Assembly: GCF_003388735.1 (NCBI RefSeq) | Contig: NZ_QUBQ01000007.1 | Span: 1-64,000 of the forward strand | Source: Paenibacillus paeoniae | GTDB lineage: Bacteria; Bacillota; Bacilli; Paenibacillales; Paenibacillaceae | DNA: 64,000 bases | Reading direction: 5' to 3' | Shown: piece by piece, positions 44,630 through 53,317 of the stretch | Layout: each line of letters opens with the position of its first letter | Position numbering within the stretch: the first letter of the stretch is position 1 | Made by a program: the position numbers and the translations under genes | Notes under the pieces: model-generated | What the model was told of the DNA's origin: nothing | What the model saw: only the letters and a program-made list of their open reading frames with translations | The model's database searches: none

Positions 44630-45046
44630 GTGAACAGTGAATTTACAATTGCCGTACACAGTCTCGTCTACTTGGCTTATTTACCAGAGAAGATGGCAAG
44701 CAGCGATATGATCTCTGATAATGTGGGCACGCATTCCGCTCGTGTCCGCAAGGTGATGAGCGCCCTGCGCAAGGGCGGTTTCGTGGAAACCAGGGAAGGC
44801 TCGGGAGGCGGTTACCGTCTAACGCTTGACCCGGATTCCGTTACGCTTGCAGACATTTATCGTGTCATGGCTCAAGGCTCGCTTATACCGAATTGGTGCT
44901 CTGGTAATCCAGAGATGGATTGCGTCGTGGGCTCCAATATGAATCAGGTCATGTTCGGCATCTTCTGCCAAGCGGAGAAACAACTGGAGGCGCACTTCAG
45001 CGACATCACGATCAGCGATGTTCTGAAGCAAATCCATGCTTGCTAG
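44630..45046 (+). CDS. Rrf2-family transcriptional regulator
   Basis: 138 residues with an N-terminal winged helix (MNSEFTIAVHSLVYLAYLP, ...RKGGFVETREGSGGGYRLT) typical of Rrf2. Cys90, Cys98 and Cys113 plus a C-terminal Cys138 could sense redox state or bind Fe-S, but the spacing differs from IscR; YwnA-type is closest. It lies just upstream of thioredoxin. GTG 44630 start. The palindrome in its own promoter suggests autoregulation. Confidence 0.9.
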   Translation: MNSEFTIAVHSLVYLAYLPEKMASSDMISDNVGTHSARVRKVMSALRKGGFVETREGSGGGYRLTLDPDSVTLADIYRVMAQGSLIPNWCSGNPEMDCVVGSNMNQVMFGIFCQAEKQLEAHFSDITISDVLKQIHAC

Positions 45047-45113
45047 AAATTTTCTATTGGTGAGACGGGACTTCCCTTGATCATAAACCATGTCTTAGAG
45101 AGGATGATTGACA

Positions 45114-45428
<315 letters not shown>

Positions 45429-45461
45429 GCATAAAGTCCTTCACGGCAAGTGAAGGGATGG

Positions 45462-45511
45462 AACGCTACCGTACTAGCAGCATTAAGCTGCCTGAACGGT
45501 AGCGTTTTTTA
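45462..45511 (+). terminator. trxA terminator
   Basis: AACGCTACCGT / ACGGTAGCGTT stem followed by TTTTTTAT. Confidence 0.88.
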
Positions 45512-45597
45512 TTTCATTTTTATTTATACTGCAACCGTTTCACAGGAAAGCACGTTATAAATATGAATAAATTTACATTTGGTCAGGAGGAACATTC

Positions 45598-47973
45598 GTG
45601 AGCGTACGAATAAAGAAAGCATTGGCATTAAGCCTTACCACTGCAATGCTGGCAGGTCTATGCAGTATGCCTGTGGCATACGCCGACACTGCTCCAGGCA
45701 AATCGGCAACAACGGAAGCGGCTTCCGGCCATTCAACATCCGCAGAAACGAATAACAAGGACAGTGCGAAAGCTAAGGGTTCCATTGACAAGGCGCAAGC
45801 AGAGAAGCTTCTCAGACAATACATACGCATTCCAAGCGATTACAAGCTGCAGGGCTCCAACAGCACATCGATAAATAAGCAAAAGGGCTCCATCCCCGTG
45901 TGGGGAATGGAATTCGTAAAGACGGTAAACGGGAAGCGATTGGGATGGATCTATGCCTCCTTGGACGCCAACAGCGGACAACTGCTAAGCTTTGAATCCT
46001 CTACTGATGGGACGAACGTAAAGCCTGTATATCCACTTAAAGTGAATCGCGATGCAGCGCAGAAGCTGGCCGCCGATTTCATCGGTGAAATCGCTTCTGA
46101 TTATGTCTCCAAAGTAAAATTTAATGAGGATGCCGGCGTTCGCGTACTGCCGCCTTTATCCGGAGAGGTGCGTCATGAGCTTCTTTATGACCGGATCGTG
46201 AACGGGATTCCTTATACGGATAACTACATTCAATTGTCGATCGACAGTGAAGGCCATGTGTTGCAATTCAGGCTGGAGTGGGACGACACGATTGTATTCC
46301 CGGCATCATCCAAGCCCATCTCCCTGGAGGACGCGTCGGTGAGCATCCGCAAGCATGCTTTGCCAGAACTGTCCTACTATATTCCTTACTCGGGACAGAA
46401 GAAAGAGCCTTTCCTGCAATATCAATTGCAGCCCGTAGTCATTAACGCAGAGACAGGGGAGCTCTTGCCCGCCAACGACTATATGTCGTTCAGCCGTCAG
46501 GAGTTATCGAATGTGCCTTTGACGGCGGAGCCGTCCGCTAAGCGCCCTGCACCTCTCTCAATCACCCAAGCGGAGGCTGCTGCTTCCGTAGAGAAGGCAT
46601 TTGATCTTCCGCAGGAATACAAGCTGGAGAACGCAAGCTTCAGCGAATATGTCGATGAAGCAGATAAGTCGAGTGCAAGATGGAGTCTGGAGTGGAGCGC
46701 GAAGAAGGATGGCAAAGCTGCCGGATTCGCCCATGCGAGCGTTGATGGTCGTACAGGGGCCATCACGGAGTTCTATTCCTATCAGAATGTCAAAGGCGGG
46801 GAAGCGGCGGGAGGCGGAATTACGCTCGATAAGGCGGTGGAGCGTGCAACTGAAGTCATTAAGGGGCAGTTGCCTTGGCAGACGCATGAGCTATATCTCC
46901 AGAAGCCTTCCGAGGAACGCTACAAGGATCGTAAGCCTGAAGAAATTGGCTCCTACTATATCACGTTCCTTCGCAAGGTTCATGGTGCCGTCGTAACATA
47001 TGATCATATTTCGGTTGGAATTAATGCTTTATCGGGAACCGTGGAGAACTATAGCGCCAATCTAACAGAATATAAGTATCCGGAGCAAGCTCCTTCAACG
47101 ATTAACAATAGTGTAGTTTTGGATCGTTTCCTGGATTATTACACCATTCAGCTGACGTACCGATTGTTCTCGGAATACCGCTTTAAGGATCAAGCGATTT
47201 CAATTCAGAAATACCAGACGCTGTTGGCAGCAGGCGAGAGCGGCGCTGAAGAGATCAAGCAGCAATCAAGAGTGGAACTCGTCTATCGTCTTGTGCCTAA
47301 GCCGCGCTCGGAGAACGTTATGCTTGATGCGGTGACGGGGAACTGGCATAACAGAGAGACAGGCGAGCCGACACAGCTGGTCATACCGAAGCCGACAGAT
47401 GCAGAAGGTCATTGGGCAGAGGAGTCGCTTGGTCTTATGGTTGCTTATAAGGCTTTAGACCTAATTGACGGCAAGGTGCGTCCGAATGCAGCAATAACCC
47501 GGGGCGAGCTGATCAAAATGCTGGTGCTGGCCAGAAGCGAAGGTCGCCAGTATGCCTATGAAACGGCTTCTGTCACTGCAATGAGCAAGGCTTCCTTCAA
47601 AGATGTGGCGGCGGGTTCGGCCTACTTCGCCTACGTGGAAAGCGCTCTGCAGCAAAACCTGATTGATCTGGGAGACGGTTCGTTCAATCCGAACGCTGCC
47701 GTATCTCGCGATGAGATGGCAGAGCTGATCGTAAGGGCGCTGGGATATAATTCGCTGGCCAATTACGATCATATCTTCAAGGCGAGCTTCAAAGACAGCA
47801 AGGATATCGCCAATACAGGGCAGGCTGCTATTGTCGTGGGCTTGCGTATTATGAACTTGACGGACGGCAAATTCCTGCCGAAGAAGCAGGTGACAAGAGC
47901 CGAAGCATCCATTGCCTTCTTTCGCTATTTGCAAAAAAGGGCGGAGCTGCAGGAAGCGCCGCTTCGGATGTAA
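45598..47973 (+). CDS. Secreted S-layer-homology protein with YcdB/YcdC-like repeats
   Basis: 791 residues. Signal peptide (1-29, ends YADTA), then two long YcdB/PepSY-like regions (about 60-300 and 320-600, each with an IxxxKAxxLLxxYIRIPxDY-type start and a SLDANSGQLLSF-type end), and three SLH domains at the C-terminus: HWAEESLGLMVAYKALDLIDG, ...AYFAYVESALQQNLIDLGDG and ...AAIVVGLRIMNLTDG, each ending RGE/RDE/RAE. SLH domains bind pyruvylated wall polymer. GTG 45598 follows AGGAGG. Function of the repeats unknown, perhaps protease inhibition. Confidence 0.88.
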   Translation: MSVRIKKALALSLTTAMLAGLCSMPVAYADTAPGKSATTEAASGHSTSAETNNKDSAKAKGSIDKAQAEKLLRQYIRIPSDYKLQGSNSTSINKQKGSIPVWGMEFVKTVNGKRLGWIYASLDANSGQLLSFESSTDGTNVKPVYPLKVNRDAAQKLAADFIGEIASDYVSKVKFNEDAGVRVLPPLSGEVRHELLYDRIVNGIPYTDNYIQLSIDSEGHVLQFRLEWDDTIVFPASSKPISLEDASVSIRKHALPELSYYIPYSGQKKEPFLQYQLQPVVINAETGELLPANDYMSFSRQELSNVPLTAEPSAKRPAPLSITQAEAAASVEKAFDLPQEYKLENASFSEYVDEADKSSARWSLEWSAKKDGKAAGFAHASVDGRTGAITEFYSYQNVKGGEAAGGGITLDKAVERATEVIKGQLPWQTHELYLQKPSEERYKDRKPEEIGSYYITFLRKVHGAVVTYDHISVGINALSGTVENYSANLTEYKYPEQAPSTINNSVVLDRFLDYYTIQLTYRLFSEYRFKDQAISIQKYQTLLAAGESGAEEIKQQSRVELVYRLVPKPRSENVMLDAVTGNWHNRETGEPTQLVIPKPTDAEGHWAEESLGLMVAYKALDLIDGKVRPNAAITRGELIKMLVLARSEGRQYAYETASVTAMSKASFKDVAAGSAYFAYVESALQQNLIDLGDGSFNPNAAVSRDEMAELIVRALGYNSLANYDHIFKASFKDSKDIANTGQAAIVVGLRIMNLTDGKFLPKKQVTRAEASIAFFRYLQKRAELQEAPLRM

Positions 47974-47992
47974 GGAGAATACAAGCAACAGA

Positions 47993-48026
47993 GAAGGCGA
48001 TTCGCTTAGGCGAGTCGCCTCTTTTG
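47993..48026 (+). terminator. Terminator of the SLH gene
   Basis: AGGCGATTCGC / GCGAGTCGCCT with TTTTG. Confidence 0.75.
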
Positions 48027-48036
48027 CGGTCTCTCA

Positions 48037-48116
48037 AATTTTCCCCCTATTTTAGAGAAATGTACCCCTAAAGGTCATAGGAATGTCCCCCCTGTAATTA
48101 GAGGAATGTCCCCCCG
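48037..48116. repeat. 22-23-nt direct repeats, possible IS21-type end remnant
   Basis: Four related elements at about 22-23-nt steps: AAATTTTCCCCCT, GAAATGTACCCCT, GGAATGTCCCCCC, GGAATGTCCCCCC. On - they read GGGGACATTCC, like the multiple terminal repeats of IS21-family elements; TGTTTGGCC, ~70 nt away at 48175-48183 on -, could be the tip. No transposase is present. Confidence 0.45.
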
Positions 48117-48237
48117 AAAACGCCCTCCAAGCCGTTGACGACCCAGTAGATATGTCCTAACATTTTGAGTGTAGGCCAAACAAAACCGGTGAAATGATCC
48201 GGCTGAGGTCCTAATAATACTAAGGGGGATTTTCGAA

Positions 48238-49578
48238 GTGAAGAAATCAGCATTGACTATCGTAAGCTTGCTACTCGTGATGACAATGTTCCTAGCTGCT
48301 TGCGGCGGTAATAAGCCTACCGATGGCGGCAAGGCAAGTAACACGCCTTCCAGCACACCGACAGAAACACAAGAACCATCCAAAGAGCCAGACCCTGTTA
48401 ATCTTCGTGTATTCTCCACATTCGGCGGCACTGATGCAGCTCGCGAAGCTTTCCAAAAAGCGCTTGACGAGTTCACATCTGCTAACCCGCATGTGAAAAT
48501 TGAAAACGACACCATGTCCGCAAACGATGACGGTTTCAGAACAAAAGTAAATACAGACATGACAAATGGCAACGAGCCTGACCTTCTGTTCTACTTCATC
48601 GGCACTGACGCTTCCGAAATTATCAAATCCGAAAAAGTCGTTCCTTTGGACGAAGTTCTGGATGCTGACCCAGAGTGGAAAAACGGTTTCGCTCCTGCAG
48701 CTCTAGAATTCGCTAAACACGAAGATGGCAAAACATATGCAATTCCTTTGACAGGTTTCTTCGAGGGTTTGCTTGTTAACAAAAAGATCTTCGCTGATAA
48801 CGGCGTTGAGCTTCCTACTGATTGGGAAAAAATGAAAGCAGCGGTTTCTGGCCTGAAAGCAAAAGGCATCATTCCTTTGTCCGGTCCATTCGACCAATCC
48901 CATTACCTGCTCGAGCACTTCATTCTGGCAGCGGCTGGTTCCGAGAGCCAAAACAAAGGTCTGAAAGACGCAGTAGATCCAAACTGGGCTAAAGGCCTGG
49001 ATGCTATGAAAGAACTATATGATCTAGGCGCATTCCCAGAGGACGCTGCAACAATCGATCTTGGTATGGCGGCGAACTACTACTCCGAAGGTCTGGCAGC
49101 TATGGTTCTAGAAGGATCGTGGGCAATCGGCGGTCTGTCCGACGAGACAAAAGCGAACACAACTGTTCTTCCTTTCCCTGCAGTTCCAGGCGGAGCAGGC
49201 ACTGGCAAAGACGTGGTAGGCGGCTTCGGTACTGGTTTCTACGTATCGAAAGCAACTTATGACAACGCTGCTAAGAAAGACGCAACAATCGCATTGCTGA
49301 AACACCTGACTTCCCCAGCAACAATTAAAAACATCGCTACAGCTAACGGCGGTACGCCAGCAGCAGCGGGTGTTGAGCCAGAAGGCGTAACACAAGCTGT
49401 ACTTGACGGATTCAAAATGGTATCGGAAGCAACTTCCGTTAACTCGCCAATTGACTCCAAAGTGACACCTGAAACATTCTCCGAGCTTCGTGCTAATGTT
49501 CAGCCTGTCGTAACAGGCAAGAAAACAGGAACTGAAGCGATTGATGCGGCTAAGAAAGTCGAAGACTCAGCTAAATAA
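48238..49578 (+). CDS. Sugar ABC transporter substrate-binding lipoprotein (CUT1)
   Basis: 446 residues. Signal with lipobox LAACG (Cys22), a Gly/Thr/Pro linker, then a family 1 solute-binding fold (LRVFSTFGG, ...GKTYAIPLTGFFEGLLVNKKIFADNGVELPTDWE, AAMVLEGSWAIGG). GTG 48238 with AAGGGGG upstream. It begins an operon with two permeases; the sugar is unknown, and no ATPase gene is present, so a shared MsmX-like ATPase is probably used. Confidence 0.93.
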   Translation: MKKSALTIVSLLLVMTMFLAACGGNKPTDGGKASNTPSSTPTETQEPSKEPDPVNLRVFSTFGGTDAAREAFQKALDEFTSANPHVKIENDTMSANDDGFRTKVNTDMTNGNEPDLLFYFIGTDASEIIKSEKVVPLDEVLDADPEWKNGFAPAALEFAKHEDGKTYAIPLTGFFEGLLVNKKIFADNGVELPTDWEKMKAAVSGLKAKGIIPLSGPFDQSHYLLEHFILAAAGSESQNKGLKDAVDPNWAKGLDAMKELYDLGAFPEDAATIDLGMAANYYSEGLAAMVLEGSWAIGGLSDETKANTTVLPFPAVPGGAGTGKDVVGGFGTGFYVSKATYDNAAKKDATIALLKHLTSPATIKNIATANGGTPAAAGVEPEGVTQAVLDGFKMVSEATSVNSPIDSKVTPETFSELRANVQPVVTGKKTGTEAIDAAKKVEDSAK

Positions 49579-49619
49579 GAGCGTTTCTAACTTGTAAGTA
49601 GTGCAAGGGAAAAATGATA

Positions 49620-49650
49620 GCCGCCGCCCCTCTGATTCAAGGGCGGCGTC
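49620..49650 (+). other. Intercistronic hairpin after the binding-protein gene
   Basis: GCCGCCGCCC / GGGCGGCG stem without a T-run. Such stems often keep binding-protein mRNA abundant relative to permease mRNA. Confidence 0.5.
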
Positions 49651-49697
49651 ATCATTTCCGAACCGTGCAGACGAAAAATAAACATCAAAGGTGATAA

Positions 49698-50558
49698 ATG
49701 ATGAAGGGCGATCGCAAGTATATCGTGATGTTTCTGTTGCCGGCGGCAGCATTTATGTCAGTGTTCCTGTACTATCCGTTCTTTAAGAGCTTATTTCTAA
49801 GTTTCTTCCGAACACAAGGCTTTTCGACAAAAACGTATGTCGGCCTGGATAACTATGTCCGCATGTTTTCAGACAATTTACTTGGCGCCGCCACCCTTCA
49901 TACATTGGAATTAATGTTTTATGTTATCGTGTTCCAGGTGGGTATTGCGCTGTTTCTGGCAGTCTTGGTCGACAACATTACTTGGGGCAAAGGCTTCTTC
50001 CGAACGGTATTTTTCTTCCCGGTTGTTATTTCGGGTACAGCTATTGCATTACTGTTTGTATTGTTCTACAACTTTCAATTCGGCTTGCTTAACACGATTT
50101 TGCAAAATTTCGGTTTCTCCAAGGTTAACTGGCTGAGCGAAAGCATGGCCCTAAAAGCTGTAGCCATTCCAACGGTATGGCATTACGTCGGCTTCTATTT
50201 CGTACTCTTCCTAACGGCTATGTCCAAAATTCCATCTGACTTTTATGAAGCGGCCAAGCTGGAAGGGATTACAGGTGTGAAAAAGACATTCCTGTTGACC
50301 ATTCCGCTTATTATGAGTGATATCAAGGTGGTCATTACGCTGGCGATTACGGGCACGATGAAAGTGTTCGAATTCATTTACATCTTGACAAGAGGCGCGA
50401 ATGGAACGGAAGTACTCGGTACTTACATATTTAAGAAAGCGATTGTAGACCGGAACTTTGGATATGGTTCGACGATTGCAATCTATATCGTAGTGTTCGG
50501 CGTACTTTTGTCACTGCTCGCGAACCGACTTCTGAAAAGAGATGAAATCACATACTAA
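49698..50558 (+). CDS. Sugar ABC transporter permease (MalF-like)
   Basis: 286 residues, six membrane segments, with the EAA loop EAAKLEGITGVKKTFLLTIP in the cytoplasm where the ATPase docks. AAAGGTGA precedes ATG 49698 (a second ATG follows at once). Second gene of the operon. Confidence 0.92.
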   Translation: MMKGDRKYIVMFLLPAAAFMSVFLYYPFFKSLFLSFFRTQGFSTKTYVGLDNYVRMFSDNLLGAATLHTLELMFYVIVFQVGIALFLAVLVDNITWGKGFFRTVFFFPVVISGTAIALLFVLFYNFQFGLLNTILQNFGFSKVNWLSESMALKAVAIPTVWHYVGFYFVLFLTAMSKIPSDFYEAAKLEGITGVKKTFLLTIPLIMSDIKVVITLAITGTMKVFEFIYILTRGANGTEVLGTYIFKKAIVDRNFGYGSTIAIYIVVFGVLLSLLANRLLKRDEITY

Positions 50559-50581
50559 GCTGGTATTAGGGGTGTACGTTT

Positions 50582-51463
50582 ATGCAACAATTAGCAAGAG
50601 GAGACCAAAAAATTAACACTGTGAAAACAAGGAGAAAAATCAACATTAGCCTCGGCTCCTTTCTTTCCTACCTAGTGTTGTTCGGATGGTCCTTATCGAC
50701 CATATACGCGATGTTCTGGATTGTGAACAACTCGTTCAAAGTATCCCGCGACGTTATGAACAACTCTTTTAAAATCGCATTTGATCCTGTCATGGTTAAC
50801 TATACAAATGCTTTCGACCGTGTCAACATCGGCAAAGGGTACTTAAACAGCTTGATCATGTCAGGCGGAACGGTGTTGCTTGTGCTTCTGTTCGGCGGTC
50901 TGGCTGCCTATGTTCTGTCGAGGTTTAATTTCCGCGGCAGAAGAGTACTGTTCTCTATCCTATATGCAAGCTTGCTTATTCCTGCATTTGCGACGGTCGT
51001 TCCTGTCTACGAGCTGCTGATCAAAACAAAATTGGTCAACACTTATTTTGGTTTGATGTTCCCTCATACAGCAGGCAACCTTACGTTCGCCATTTTGGTT
51101 TTGGCTGGCTATATGGCTACCATCCCGAAGGAACTGGAGGAAGCTGCCTTTATTGACGGATGTAATCGCTTCTCATTGTTTGTGAAAATATTATTGCCTA
51201 TCTCCAGACCCGCGTTTGCGTCCGCAGCGATCTTCGTATTCCTGTGGTCGTATAATGATTTGTTCTCGGCGCTGATCTTTGTTAACAAAGAAGCGGTTCG
51301 CCCAATCGTATTGTTGCTGAGTGAGATCAGCTCACAATACGGCACGGACTTTGGCTTGATGGCAACGGCAGTCTCGCTGACCGTCGTTCCGGTATTGCTG
51401 GTGTACCTGTTTATTTCGAAGTACATTGAGAAGGGCCTGACAGAAGGCGCAGTAAAAGGGTAA
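50582..51463 (+). CDS. Sugar ABC transporter permease (MalG-like)
   Basis: 293 residues, six membrane segments with the start LFGWSLSTIYAMFWIVNNSFK, NNSF and the EAA loop EAAFIDGCNRFSLFVKILLPISRP. The last gene of the transporter operon, 24 nt after the first permease. Confidence 0.92.
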   Translation: MQQLARGDQKINTVKTRRKINISLGSFLSYLVLFGWSLSTIYAMFWIVNNSFKVSRDVMNNSFKIAFDPVMVNYTNAFDRVNIGKGYLNSLIMSGGTVLLVLLFGGLAAYVLSRFNFRGRRVLFSILYASLLIPAFATVVPVYELLIKTKLVNTYFGLMFPHTAGNLTFAILVLAGYMATIPKELEEAAFIDGCNRFSLFVKILLPISRPAFASAAIFVFLWSYNDLFSALIFVNKEAVRPIVLLLSEISSQYGTDFGLMATAVSLTVVPVLLVYLFISKYIEKGLTEGAVKG

Positions 51464-51514
51464 TCTTCAATATTCCTTACTCTCTAAAGGTCTGCTTGAA
51501 CAATAAGTAACTCT

Positions 51515-51558
51515 ACAGCCACGTTGTAACCGGTAAGGACCGGTTATGACGTGGCTGT
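51515..51558. repeat. Long two-part hairpin after the transporter operon
   Basis: ACAGCCACGT ... ACGTGGCTGT (perfect 10 bp) encloses TAACCGGT / ACCGGTTA around AAGG. It lacks a U-tract on either strand, yet sits between convergent transcripts; a weak terminator or a processing site is possible. Confidence 0.55.
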
Positions 51559-51598
51559 ATGAGTTGGCATGAATTGGTTAGAGAGGCATAGTCAATGG

Positions 51599-51742
51599 TC
51601 AGTCGGTTTTCTTCTTATTAGAGGAGAAGTTGGATGTGGACTTGGTATCTTTTACGGTGTCATTAACAAATGCCATATCCTGATTTTTGGCTTTCATGTT
51701 CGTTGTGCCTTTGTAGTTGTTCTTGTGGGATTGGTTTTCCAT
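51599..51742 (-). CDS. Small K/N/T-rich protein, probable spore protein
   Basis: 47 residues, MENQSHKNNYKGTTNMKAKN at the start and NFSSNKKKTD at the end; no hydrophobic core. AGGAGGTGA lies 5 nt before ATG 51742, an excellent site. A sigma-G-like promoter (GAATG, 17 nt, CATACTA) stands ~30 nt upstream. It matches no SASP family that I recognise, but composition and promoter suggest a small forespore protein. Convergent with the transporter operon. Confidence 0.6.
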   Translation of the reverse strand: MENQSHKNNYKGTTNMKAKNQDMAFVNDTVKDTKSTSNFSSNKKKTD

Positions 51743-51771
51743 GGTTGTCACCTCCTGTTGCTTCATATGAA

Positions 51772-51800
51772 TAGTATGGCCTTTGCGGAGAGGAGCATTC
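51772..51800 (-). promoter_or_regulatory. Sigma-G-like promoter of the 47-residue gene
   Basis: On - : GAATG (51796-51800), 17-nt spacer, CATACTA (51772-51778), fitting GHATR...CATNHTA. Confidence 0.5.
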
Positions 51801-51961
51801 CAATGGAAGAAAGCGCTGCGATTCTCCTGCTTCTTTGTGCATTTGAGGTCCCGTGCAGCGGCGAGGGAGCCCGGATTGGCCTTAGCCCTTTCAAAGTGGA
51901 AGTCGCTAGGGTATAATGACGGGAGTTGTTTACTTTTCGGATAATAAGGAGTGTCTCATAC

Positions 51962-53062
51962 ATGGCTTTGAAAGCTGGAATTGTAGGTTTGCCCAATGTC
52001 GGCAAGTCGACTTTGTTTAATGCGATTACACAAGCGGGAGCGGAGTCGGCAAACTATCCGTTCTGTACGATCGATCCCAACGTAGGCGTTGTTGAAGTGC
52101 CGGACGAGCGTCTGGATAAACTGGTGGAACTGGTCGTGCCGAAGAGCATCGTGCCTACAGCATTTGAATTTGTAGATATTGCCGGACTTGTAGCTGGCGC
52201 AAGTAAAGGCGAAGGACTTGGCAACAAGTTCCTTGCACACATCCGTGAAGTAGATGCCATCGTGCATGTTGTACGCTGCTTCCAGGATGAGAACATTACG
52301 CATGTTGCAGGAAAAGTAGATCCAATCAGCGACATTACAACAATTAATCTGGAGCTGATTCTTGCCGATCTGGATACGGTAGAGAAGCGGATCGAGCGCT
52401 CGCGCAAAAACTTGAAGGGCGGCGACAAGAAGGTTGCTCAGGAAGTTGAAATACTGGAGCGTCTGAAAGAATCGCTATTTAACGATAAGCCGGCTCGCAG
52501 CCTCGAGCTGACTGATGACGAGAAACTGCTCCTGCGCGATCTTCATCTGCTGACGATGAAACCGGTATTGTATGCAACAAATGTGAGCGAAGAAGAAGCA
52601 GGCGGCACGGACGATAACGAATACGTACAGATCGTGCGCAAATTCGCTGCTGAAGAAGGTGCGGAAGTCGTACCAATCAGTGCGAAAGTGGAATCGGAGA
52701 TTGCAGAGCTGGAAGGCGAAGACAAGGAAATGTTCCTGCAAGAGCTGGGCATGGCGGAATCGGGTCTTAATCGTCTGATCCGCGGTGCGTACAAGCTTCT
52801 TGGCTTGTATACGTATTTCACAGCTGGGGTACAAGAAGTGCGCGCTTGGACGATTCGCCAAGGGACGAAAGCGCCGCAAGCGGCAGGCGTCATCCACACC
52901 GACTTCGAGCGCGGCTTTATCCGTGCGGAAGTGGTATCGTTCGATGATTTGGCAGCGGCGGGTTCGATGGGCGTGGCTCGCGAGCGAGGACAGCTTCGTC
53001 TGGAAGGCAAAGAATATGTGGTGCGCGACGGTGACGTGATGCACTTCCGCTTCAATGTATAG
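51962..53062 (+). CDS. ychF: Redox-regulated ATPase YchF (Obg-like)
   Basis: 366 residues. P-loop GLPNVGKSTLFNAIT, switch FVDIAGLVAGASKGEGLGN, the insertion with coiled-coil (~135-190) and the C-terminal TGS-like domain (YTYFTAGVQEVRAWTIRQGTKAPQAAG...). It binds ribosomes and hydrolyses ATP. ATG 51962 follows AAGGAG; the longer ORF from 51926 is not needed. Confidence 0.97.
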   Translation: MALKAGIVGLPNVGKSTLFNAITQAGAESANYPFCTIDPNVGVVEVPDERLDKLVELVVPKSIVPTAFEFVDIAGLVAGASKGEGLGNKFLAHIREVDAIVHVVRCFQDENITHVAGKVDPISDITTINLELILADLDTVEKRIERSRKNLKGGDKKVAQEVEILERLKESLFNDKPARSLELTDDEKLLLRDLHLLTMKPVLYATNVSEEEAGGTDDNEYVQIVRKFAAEEGAEVVPISAKVESEIAELEGEDKEMFLQELGMAESGLNRLIRGAYKLLGLYTYFTAGVQEVRAWTIRQGTKAPQAAGVIHTDFERGFIRAEVVSFDDLAAAGSMGVARERGQLRLEGKEYVVRDGDVMHFRFNV

Positions 53063-53115
53063 AGTCTTACTTAGGCATTAAGTAGGCCAAGGAAATCGCT
53101 GTTAATGTCATACAA

Positions 53116-53163
53116 AGAGCGCGTGAGATGAACCTAAAGTTAGGCGCTCACGCGCTTTATTTG
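53116..53163 (+). terminator. ychF terminator
   Basis: AGCGCGTGAG / CTCACGCGCT stem (perfect 10 bp), with TTTAT. Confidence 0.8.
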
Positions 53164-53179
53164 AATACATTTTCCACGA

Positions 53180-53223
53180 TGTGGACAAGATGTGCACAGT
53201 ATGTGGATGAACTGTGGATAAAA
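53180..53223 (+). promoter_or_regulatory. Tandem array of four DnaA-box-like units, exactly 11 bp apart
   Basis: TGTGGACAA (53180), TGTGCACAG (53191), TGTGGATGA (53202) and TGTGGATAA (53213), all in the same orientation and spaced 11 nt. The last is a perfect DnaA box (TTATCCACA on -), the others differ by one or two bases. An extended -10 promoter TGTTATAAT (53270-53278) for prfA lies ~50 nt downstream. Confidence 0.65.
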
Positions 53224-53269
53224 TAGTGTGAGGTGGTTAAAACCTCATATCGATACACCTTTACGGTTG

Positions 53270-53278
53270 TGTTATAAT
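53270..53278 (+). promoter_or_regulatory. Extended -10 promoter of prfA
   Basis: TGTTATAAT with a weak -35. It is ~40 nt before the prfA start. Confidence 0.5.
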
Positions 53279-53317
53279 ATTGTATATCTTAATGGAATAA
53301 AACAGAGGTGAATAAAC

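Noticed and set aside
48027..48237. CRISPR array
   Set aside because: The repeats are short, degenerate and stepped by 22-23 nt without spacers; no cas genes.
53163..53317. Chromosomal origin (oriC)
   Set aside because: No dnaA or dnaN gene, short region, few boxes; a regulatory array is likelier.
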